From: Methylobacterium hispanicum
GTDB lineage: Bacteria > Pseudomonadota > Alphaproteobacteria > Rhizobiales > Beijerinckiaceae
NCBI RefSeq assembly: GCF_022179285.1
Contig: NZ_BPQO01000009.1
Span: 124,001-188,000, forward strand
DNA length: 64,000 nt
Direction of reading: 5' to 3'
Below, in pieces: positions 57,146-64,000 of this stretch. The number at the start of each line of letters is the position of its first letter. Within the stretch, counting starts at the first letter, position 1. Under the pieces are notes generated by a model that did not search any database, was not told the origin of the DNA, and was given only the letters and a program-made list of their open reading frames with translations. A program made the translations under genes and the position numbers.

Positions 57146-57919
57146 TCAGCGATGTCGGTACGTCAGCCTGTCGCGGGCCGCGTTGATGCGGGCCGCCCGC
57201 TCGGCGCTTCCTCCCTGGTCGGGGTGGGCCGCCTTCATGAGGCGCCGGTGCGCCGCCCGGATCTCCTCCAGGGCCGCCCCGCGCTCAAGCCCCAGGACCT
57301 GGTACGCCTCCTGCTCCGTCATCGCCCCTGGCTGCGGCGGACGGCGCGGCCCCGGGTCGCGATCAGCCTCAGCGTCTACACGCCAGCCGGGACGCCGGCG
57401 GTCCAGATACGCGTCTAGCAGGCGGACGCCGTCCGGATCCTGCGCGGCGCAGGCGCGGCGCAGGCTCATCAGCTCCGGCAGCGCCAGCGCGTCGAGGTCG
57501 GTCCCCGCCCGGCGACCGCCGGCGACCTGCCCGCCCATCACCGTGCCGTCCGGGCCCAGCGCGACCTCGACGAGGCGCGAGCGGAAGCGGCGCGGGTCGG
57601 GCTCGGCCCCACGACGCCTGGACCCGCCCAGGCCCCCGAACAGAGCACCGAAGGGACCGGACGCGAGCCGGTCGGAGACGAGGCGCGCGAGGCGCTGGCC
57701 CACCCGTTCCGGCCCCTCCAGCAGCCAGACCCCCAGCAGCCCGAGGACGAGGGCCGGCCCAATCTGCCCGCGCAGCAGGAAGACGGCGGCAAGGCCCAGC
57801 ATCCCCCAGGTCGCGGCGCGGCGGACGAGGCGGCCGGTGAGCCGCGGGTCGAGGCGGTTCCGGTTCTTCGAGAGCCACCAGAGGCCGAGGCAGGCCGCGA
57901 GGCCGAGGACGAGCAGCAT
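57146..57919 (-). CDS. Membrane-anchored DnaJ-domain protein (Pam18/DjlA-like)
   Basis: A 257-residue protein with two hydrophobic segments at the N-terminus (about 1-17 and 36-66). A cytosolic region is followed by a C-terminal J domain (about 198-257, EAYQVLGLERGAALEEIRAAHRRLMKAAHPDQGG) with the DnaK-activating HPD at 232-234. Short C-terminal J domains on membrane anchors are common in alphaproteobacteria, related to mitochondrial Tim14/Pam18. It starts nine bases after the small secreted-protein gene, probably in the HtrA operon, which suggests envelope protein quality control. Confidence 0.88.
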   Translation of the reverse strand: MLLVLGLAACLGLWWLSKNRNRLDPRLTGRLVRRAATWGMLGLAAVFLLRGQIGPALVLGLLGVWLLEGPERVGQRLARLVSDRLASGPFGALFGGLGGSRRRGAEPDPRRFRSRLVEVALGPDGTVMGGQVAGGRRAGTDLDALALPELMSLRRACAAQDPDGVRLLDAYLDRRRPGWRVDAEADRDPGPRRPPQPGAMTEQEAYQVLGLERGAALEEIRAAHRRLMKAAHPDQGGSAERAARINAARDRLTYRHR

Positions 57920-57928
57920 CGCGTGGCC

Positions 57929-58381
57929 TCAGCGCCGCATGTCGTAATCGGCGCCGACCCGGCCGCCGATCCGGACCTTCACACCGTTGCCCAGATCGCG
58001 GAACCCCTCCGATCCGCGGGCCTGCGGCGCGGCCTGCCCGCAGCCCGGCCGAGGGGGCAGGCGCACGCCCTCGGGCGCGTCCTCCGGACAGAGGCGCGGC
58101 CGGGCGGGCTGCTCGGCCGCGGCGGCCGTGAGAGTCGCACAGAGAGTCAGAAGGAGCGATGCCAGGAGGGCGCAGGCAACGCGCGCTCTCCCTCCCCCCT
58201 CTGCGGGGGAGGGTGGCCCTTGCGTCAGCAAGGGTCGGGAGAGGGGACGACGTTTCAGGAAGGGGAGCAGCGTCGATGCCGAGCGCCGTCCGGCGCCGTC
58301 GTACCCCTCTCCCCCCCTGCTTCGCAGGGTACCCTCCCCCGCAGAGGGGGGAGGGAGAGCTGCGCGCCAGATCCCGCTCAT
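57929..58381 (-). CDS. Secreted protein gene containing an inserted palindromic element
   Basis: The reading frame encodes 150 residues. The ATG at 58381 overlaps the stop of the HtrA gene in ATGA, so the start is well supported by coupling. After MSGIWRA the sequence becomes Pro/Gly/Arg-rich (residues about 8-66), encoded by a 176 bp element with perfect 30 bp inverted ends. A signal-peptide core then appears only at residues 68-88 (VACALLASLLLTLCATLTAAAA). The mature protein is short, with LCPEDAPEGV and PGCGQ cysteines. Removing 177 bases would restore a normal signal peptide, MSGIWRARVACALLASLLL. No known family. Confidence 0.65.
   Translation of the reverse strand: MSGIWRAALPPPSAGEGTLRSRGGEGYDGAGRRSASTLLPFLKRRPLSRPLLTQGPPSPAEGGGRARVACALLASLLLTLCATLTAAAAEQPARPRLCPEDAPEGVRLPPRPGCGQAAPQARGSEGFRDLGNGVKVRIGGRVGADYDMRR
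58185..58360. mobile_element. MITE-like 176 bp palindromic element inside a gene
   Basis: Positions 58185-58214 are an exact reverse complement of 58331-58360 (30 bp, beginning GCTCTCCCTCCCCCCTCTGC). The interior is GC-rich, with a further CCCTTGCGTCAGCAAGGG hairpin near 58217-58234. GCGC occurs just outside both ends, compatible with a short target duplication, though the boundaries are not certain. It carries no gene of its own and leaves the surrounding reading frame open, so it is an in-frame insertion into a coding sequence. Confidence 0.8.
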
Positions 58382-59541
58382 TGCCGGTTCTCCGCCACGT
58401 CCGCGGTGGTGATCCGCACGGTGCGGGTGCGCCCGTCCCGCTCGATCGTCAGGGTGACGCCCTGGCCGACGCCCGCCGCCTGGAGCGCGGCGGTCAGCTC
58501 GGCCAGCCGGTGGATCGGTTTGCCGCCGACGCCCACGATGATGTCGCCGATCTCCCCCGTGCCCGGATCGACGCCCTGGATCCCGGCGGCCGCGGCGGGC
58601 GAGCCGCGCAGCACCCGCAGCACCACCACGCCGTCGATGCCGAGCCGGGCCGCGGTCGCCTCCTGGCCCGCGATGATGCCGATGCCGGGGTTGCGCACGC
58701 GGCCCGAGCGGATCAGGTCCGGCACCACCCGGTTGACCGTATCGACCGGCACCGCGAAGCCGATGCCGGCGCTCGCCCCCGACGGCGAGTAGATCGCGGT
58801 GTTGACGCCGATGAGCCGGCCCGCGGAATCGAGGAGCGGGCCGCCGGAATTGCCCGGGTTGATCGCCGCATCCGTCTGGATCACGCCCGAGAGCTCGCGC
58901 CCTTCGCCCGTGGGGAGGCGGCGCTGCAGCGCGCTGATCACGCCGGTCGTCAGGGTGTGGTCGAGGCCGAACGGGTTGCCGATGGCGTAGGCCGTCTGCC
59001 CCACCTTCAGGTTGGCGGAGGTGCCGATGGAAAGCGGCGGCGGCATCTTCGAGACGCGGCCGAGCTGCAGCACCGCGAGGTCGTAGGACGGCGCCGTGCC
59101 GACAACCCGCGCGCCCACGACCTCGCCAGAGGACAGGCGCACGGCGATCGAGCCGCCGGACTGGGTCGCGGCCTGGACCACGTGGTTGTTGGTGACGACG
59201 TGCCCGCCCGCGTCCCAGACGAAGCCGGTGCCGGTCTGGGTTCCGCCGCCCTGCCCCTGGCCGCCCTCCTCCTCGTCGTCGAGGCGCATCAGGGACTGGC
59301 CCCGCGCCGCGGCCTGGGCGAAGACGTGGACGACGGAGGGGCTCGCCTGCTCGAACAGGGCGACCGTGGTCGATTCGGCGGGCGCGAGGTCGCCGCGCGC
59401 CGTCACCGCGCGCGGGGTCTCGGCCGAGAACAGCAGGGCCGTGACGTAGGGCTGGGCCACGAACAGTCCCAGCAGCACCAGCACCGCCGCCAGGGCTGTG
59501 CGCACGAAGCGATCCGGCACGTCCTCAACCTCGCCCGACAC
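58378..59541 (-). CDS. HtrA/DegP-type serine protease, membrane anchored
   Basis: A 387-residue S1C protease. A membrane helix (about 14-38) anchors it facing the periplasm. The trypsin-like domain has the triad H120 (VTNNHVV), D154 (PSYDLAVL) and S232 (NPGNSGGPLL). One PDZ domain follows (about 285-375, GIIAGQEATAARLGIDGVVVL...GDIIVGVGGKPI). The single PDZ and N-terminal anchor resemble DegS-like stress sensors. A Gln/Gly-rich loop (GGQGQGGGTQTG) precedes the catalytic part. The GTG start at 59541 has no strong ribosome site. The small secreted-protein and J-domain genes follow in the same operon. Confidence 0.92.
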   Translation of the reverse strand: MSGEVEDVPDRFVRTALAAVLVLLGLFVAQPYVTALLFSAETPRAVTARGDLAPAESTTVALFEQASPSVVHVFAQAAARGQSLMRLDDEEEGGQGQGGGTQTGTGFVWDAGGHVVTNNHVVQAATQSGGSIAVRLSSGEVVGARVVGTAPSYDLAVLQLGRVSKMPPPLSIGTSANLKVGQTAYAIGNPFGLDHTLTTGVISALQRRLPTGEGRELSGVIQTDAAINPGNSGGPLLDSAGRLIGVNTAIYSPSGASAGIGFAVPVDTVNRVVPDLIRSGRVRNPGIGIIAGQEATAARLGIDGVVVLRVLRGSPAAAAGIQGVDPGTGEIGDIIVGVGGKPIHRLAELTAALQAAGVGQGVTLTIERDGRTRTVRITTADVAENRQ

Positions 59542-59965
59542 CCATCCCGGGCCGTTCCCCGGGGCAGCGCGGATACAGCATCGCGCCCGCGTTGCCGAGC
59601 GGCCACGCCCTTAACTGGTCGTTCAGCTTGCCCCCTTCAACAGAAAGGAAACCGTCCCGCGGCCGTGCGGCAGCGCACCACGGCCCGGCGGCGGAGGCGA
59701 TAACCGATTGGTCATCACTGACGGGGACAATCTTCGTCAGAGGAATGAGCAGTCTTCAGGGCGCCTGCGAAATCGAGCCGTCGTACAGACGACGGTTTGC
59801 GTCGAAACCATGGCCTCTCCGAGGACCAGGGTGGAGAAAAATCGCAAAGTCGCCTTCGGGATGCTGCCATTCGCGACGATCACAGGGTGCCGCGCCGTCT
59901 GGACTCCATATCGGCGGCCGGGTTGCCTGAACGGACGTAACGGGTTCGGAAGGAACACGAGGATC
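59542..59965. other. Intergenic region between htrA-like and a small gene
   Basis: A 424 bp divergent spacer. It is AT-richer than average around 59700-59870. No convincing gene or RNA seen; several short open frames lack ribosome sites. Confidence 0.4.
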
Positions 59966-60181
59966 ATGGAAACCGAAGCTCTCGAACGGCCCGCCGATCT
60001 GACGATCTGGCGCACGGTCCCGGCGAGCTCGCCGCTCGCCCAGCCGGAGCGGTACGGCACCCTGCGCGAGGCGATCGCCGCCGCCGCGGGCGCGCTCACC
60101 GACCCCGCCAAGCAGCCCTGGATCATCACGGAGGAGGGCGAGATCCTCTCCCCGAACTGGATCCGGACCTACCTGAACTGA
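59966..60181 (+). CDS. Small conserved-looking protein (71 aa)
   Basis: A 71-residue acidic protein starting METEALERPADLTIWRTVPAS. The central LREAIAAAAGALTDPAKQPWIITEEGEILSPNWI looks like a folded alpha/beta domain with a terminal tryptophan-containing strand. AGGAACACGAGGA precedes the ATG. Similar small proteins are widespread in Rhizobiales without known function. A long terminator hairpin follows. Confidence 0.65.
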   Translation: METEALERPADLTIWRTVPASSPLAQPERYGTLREAIAAAAGALTDPAKQPWIITEEGEILSPNWIRTYLN

Positions 60182-60188
60182 GTGGCCC

Positions 60189-60227
60189 CGAAGCGGCCCC
60201 CGACCAAGCCGGTCGGGGGCCGCTTCG
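60189..60227. terminator. Long convergent terminator hairpin
   Basis: A perfect 17 bp stem (60189-60205 with 60211-60227, CGAAGCGGCCCCCGACC) with the five-base loop AAGCC. It sits between the 71-residue gene on the + strand and corA on the - strand, so it can end transcription from both sides. Confidence 0.75.
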
Positions 60228-60242
60228 GCGTCCGGGGGCAGT

Positions 60243-61238
60243 TCAGAACCAGCCGCGGATACGGAAATACAGGATCGGAACCAGCGCGCTGAGCAGGATC
60301 AGCCCGAGCGCGTAGGGGTAGCCGTAGGCCCAGTCCAGCTCCGGCATGTGCTTGAAGTTCATGCCGTACATCGAGGCGATGAGCGTCGGCGGGACGCCCA
60401 CCACCGAGACCACGGTGAGCACGCGGAAGACGTTGTTCTGCTCGATCTGGATGAGGCCGAGCGCGGCGTCGAGCAGGAACTGCACGTTCTCGGAAAGGCG
60501 GGTCTCGAACTCGTCGAGGGACTCGATGTCCCGCCGGAGCGTCTCGAAGCGCGCGTCCTCCTCCTGGCGGAGCAGGTCCTCGCAGGCGCCCGCCACGTAG
60601 GGAACGACCCGTTCCAGGCCGAGCAGGCTGGAGCGGATCTTGCCGAGCGCCTTGCCGCGCCGGCCGATGCCGCGCAGGATCCGGCGCAGGGCGAGGTCGC
60701 GCCGCCGGGTCGGCTGCTCGCCGTTGCGGGCGCGGCCCGCGCTCACGTCGAAGTCGAAGACGCGCGTGGAGAGGGCGTCGAGCTCGGCGCCCATGTCTTC
60801 CAGCGCGTCGGCGAGCCCGTCGACCAGCTCCTCCACGATGAGCAGGAAGGTCTCGGTGCTGGAGGCCGCCCGCTCGCCCGCCGCCAGGCGCTTGCGCGCG
60901 CCCTCGAAGGCGCGCAGCTCGTGGAAGCGCACGGTGACGAGGTGGTCCGCCGTCAGCACGAAGCCCAGCGGCTTCAGCTGCGAGTCCGTGCGCTCGAAGG
61001 TGATCATCGGGGTCGAGAGCGAGAGGCCATTCTTCAGCCGGCGCAGGCGGCTCGAACTCTCCACCTCGCTCAGCGCCGTGCGCGAGGGCACCCGGATGCC
61101 GGTCGCCGCCTCCACGGCCCGCGCCTCCTCGGCGGTCGGGTCGTTCAGGTCGATCCAGACCGTGCCCGCCGGAAGGACGGCGCCCGATCCGATGTCGGCG
61201 GCCGCGAGCGGGCCGTCCGGCCCGTGCAGGGTCAGCAT
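60243..61238 (-). CDS. corA: CorA-family magnesium/divalent cation transporter
   Basis: A 331-residue CorA channel. A long soluble N-terminal domain (1 to about 265) contains the helical stalk (LARLEVVPYVAGACEDLLRQEED-like region), followed by two C-terminal membrane helices. The selectivity motif G292-M293-N294 lies in MYGMNFKHMPELDW, at the end of the first helix. The C-terminal FRIRGWF is the short cytosolic tail. The family moves Mg2+ (also Co2+ and Ni2+) as a pentamer. It stands alone; groES is divergent, 213 bases away. Confidence 0.93.
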   Translation of the reverse strand: MLTLHGPDGPLAAADIGSGAVLPAGTVWIDLNDPTAEEARAVEAATGIRVPSRTALSEVESSSRLRRLKNGLSLSTPMITFERTDSQLKPLGFVLTADHLVTVRFHELRAFEGARKRLAAGERAASSTETFLLIVEELVDGLADALEDMGAELDALSTRVFDFDVSAGRARNGEQPTRRRDLALRRILRGIGRRGKALGKIRSSLLGLERVVPYVAGACEDLLRQEEDARFETLRRDIESLDEFETRLSENVQFLLDAALGLIQIEQNNVFRVLTVVSVVGVPPTLIASMYGMNFKHMPELDWAYGYPYALGLILLSALVPILYFRIRGWF

Positions 61239-61312
61239 GGAGGATCGATGTCCCTTCGGGGGAAGCGGGAGACGAAATGCGTCGTCGCGCCGTCACGCGG
61301 GGGTGCGACAGT

Positions 61313-61341
61313 CTTGACTCGAAACGCCCCCGTGGCTATCT
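61313..61341 (+). promoter_or_regulatory. Probable groES-groEL promoter
   Basis: A CTTGAC box (61313-61318) and CTATCT box (61336-61341) are separated by 17 bases, a good fit to the alphaproteobacterial housekeeping consensus. The CIRCE operator begins 12 bases after the -10, so HrcA bound there would block initiation or early elongation. Confidence 0.75.
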
Positions 61342-61353
61342 CGCGGCCGGCCG

Positions 61354-61380
61354 TTAGCACTCACACCCCATGAGTGCTAA
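61354..61380 (+). promoter_or_regulatory. CIRCE operator (HrcA site)
   Basis: TTAGCACTC, nine spacer bases, then GAGTGCTAA: a perfect match to the canonical CIRCE inverted repeat. It lies 71 bases before groES. HrcA bound here represses the chaperonin operon until heat or unfolded protein draws GroEL away. Confidence 0.97.
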
Positions 61381-61451
61381 CGGCCGCGCTTGAAGGCGGC
61401 GATGCGCGCCGCATCAACGCCACTTCGAGTTCTGAAGCAAGAGGGCAGCTC

Positions 61452-61739
61452 ATGAAGTTCCGTCCGCTGCACGACCGCGTCGTCGTCCGCCGTATCGAGG
61501 GCGAGGAGAAGACGAAGGGCGGCATCATCATCCCCGACACCGCCAAGGAGAAGCCCCAGGAGGGCGAGATCGTGGCCGTCGGTCCCGGCGCCCGCGACGA
61601 GCAGGGCCGTGTCAACGCGCTCGACGTCAAGGCCGGCGACCGCGTCCTGTTCGGCAAGTGGTCGGGCACCGAGGTCAAGATCGACGGTCAGGACCTCCTG
61701 ATCATGAAGGAGTCCGACATCATGGGCGTCGTCGCCTAA
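61452..61739 (+). CDS. groS: Co-chaperonin GroES
   Basis: A 95-residue GroES that caps the GroEL chamber. [29 protein letters not shown] at the start includes the mobile loop (residues about 17-32) with the IIIP GroEL-contact tripeptide region. The C-terminal YDLLIMKE-like strand appears here as [16 protein letters not shown]. The operon is preceded by a CIRCE site and followed by groEL after about 90 bases. Confidence 0.97.
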   Translation: MKFRPLHDRVVVRRIEGEEKTKGGIIIPDTAKEKPQEGEIVAVGPGARDEQGRVNALDVKAGDRVLFGKWSGTEVKIDGQDLLIMKESDIMGVVA

Positions 61740-61804
61740 GTCGGTCACCGCTTTTCCACCGCCCCTGGAGACCCGGTCGCGGTCTCGGGGCACGTCCTGA
61801 ATAA

Positions 61805-63469
<1,665 letters not shown>

Positions 63470-63496
63470 GTCCACGCCTCCACGGGAAGACGGAGA

Positions 63497-63524
63497 GGGG
63501 TCGCCGAGAGGCGGCCCCTTTTCC
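63497..63524 (+). terminator. groEL intrinsic terminator
   Basis: The stem GGGGTCGCC at 63497-63505 pairs with GGCGGCCCC at 63510-63518 (one G-U pair) around a GAGA loop, immediately followed by TTTT. It lies 28 bases after the groEL stop. Confidence 0.85.
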
Positions 63525-63582
63525 GTTCGGGCGACGCGGATCGGCCCGTTGCGGAGGATCGAGGAATCGCTACCTTCGTTCC

Positions 63583-63852
63583 ATGGCGAAGCGTCGGCTT
63601 TCAGAACGGTTCGGACCGGAGCGCGACGGCGATCCCGCAGGGGGACCGCCGATCCGCGAACTCGACCGTGTCCGCCTGCTGTCCGCCGTGACAGGGGACG
63701 ATGCGCAGTGCGTGCCTGCCGGCTCCACCGGCACGGTCGTGGGAATCTATGCCGCGGGCGAGGCCTTCGAGGTCGAGTTCACCCGGCCGGTGGACACGCT
63801 CGCCACCGTCGATGGTCGCGCCGTCACGCTCGTCGCGCGCGGCGGGGCGTGA
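63583..63852 (+). CDS. DUF4926-like small protein
   Basis: An 89-residue protein. PIRELDRVRLLSAVTGDDAQCVPAGSTGTVVGIYAAGEAFEVEFT is the DUF4926 pattern, a small SH3-like fold in which a glycine turn (GSTGTVV) is followed by an acidic strand. The family is often found as the first member of a two-gene cassette. Its stop overlaps the start of the next gene in GTGA, so the two proteins are made together. The first about 25 residues are basic and disordered. Function is not established. Confidence 0.75.
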   Translation: MAKRRLSERFGPERDGDPAGGPPIRELDRVRLLSAVTGDDAQCVPAGSTGTVVGIYAAGEAFEVEFTRPVDTLATVDGRAVTLVARGGA

Positions 63853-64000
63853 CGCCCGAGTTTGGCTGGCCGGCCAGCTTCACGATCGCACCCGCCAAGA
63901 TCACCGCCTACCTGCTCGATCCGAACCACCCGGACGGCGGACCGAAATACGCATTCCTTGCGCCGTTCGGCTTCACCCCGCGGAATCCGGAGGATCTCCG
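63849..64000 (+). CDS. DUF6883-like protein (3' end outside window)
   Basis: Only the first 50 residues are visible: VTPEFGWPASFTIAPAKITA, then YLLDPNHPDGGPKYAFL, then FGFTPRNPEDL. The pattern of a lysine-containing start (PAKIT), YLLDP.HP and a later FGF resembles DUF6883, a small domain found beside DUF4926 genes and in some polymorphic-toxin settings. The GTG start sits in the GTGA overlap with the upstream gene. The family call is tentative because the C-terminal half is missing. Confidence 0.6.
   Translation, partial: MTPEFGWPASFTIAPAKITAYLLDPNHPDGGPKYAFLAPFGFTPRNPEDL

Overview
This window is a very GC-rich chromosomal segment from a methylotrophic alphaproteobacterium, almost certainly Methylobacterium or a close relative (Rhizobiales). 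The main evidence is an intact serine-cycle cluster in the order known from Methylobacterium extorquens: sgaA, hprA, mtdA, fchA, mtkA, mtkB, ppcA, mclA (about 2.2-12.6 kb, all on the + strand). These genes take methylene-tetrahydrofolate and glyoxylate through hydroxypyruvate, glycerate, phosphoenolpyruvate, oxaloacetate, malate and malyl-CoA to acetyl-CoA plus regenerated glyoxylate. A HrcA/CIRCE-controlled groES-groEL operon and the many short palindromic intergenic repeats fit the same assignment.

Layout. 0-1.5 kb: a cut-off glycosyltransferase and an LpxH-like phosphoesterase (- strand). 2.2-13.2 kb: the serine cycle, followed by a GlcG/HbpS-like gene. 13.2-22.6 kb: cell-envelope and miscellaneous genes (AsmA-like giant protein, peroxiredoxin, M23 peptidase, DUF1206 membrane protein, Uma2-like nuclease, homospermidine synthase). 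23-28.6 kb: exported proteins (IalB family, a 1138-residue TPR-like protein). 28.6-33.2 kb: exonuclease III, a ceramidase-superfamily membrane protein, and hom-glpX. 33.4-36 kb: a coupled glycosyltransferase pair and an L,D-transpeptidase. 36.5-41 kb: a nitrate/nitrite-type transporter, enoyl-CoA hydratase, GntR regulator and M32 carboxypeptidase. 41.2-46 kb: a YhaO/YhaN-like nuclease-ATPase pair. 46.6-50.2 kb: lipoprotein, recO, parC. 50.5-57 kb: a 2OG-Fe(II) oxygenase, a YddA/Rv1819c-type ABC exporter and a D,D-carboxypeptidase with SPOR domain. 57.1-59.5 kb: an HtrA protease operon. 60-64 kb: CorA, groES-groEL and a coupled DUF4926/DUF6883-like pair cut by the window edge.

Most of the window is core genome. 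I see no phage, insertion sequence with a transposase, CRISPR array, rRNA or tRNA. The most unusual structures are palindromic elements. Three ~150 bp copies of one family lie between genes. One element with perfect 22 bp inverted ends finishes exactly on a gene's stop codon. A 176 bp element with perfect 30 bp inverted ends sits in frame inside the 5' end of a secreted-protein gene, between its start codon and its signal peptide. The window ends in a tightly coupled pair of small uncharacterised proteins that could be a two-gene module.
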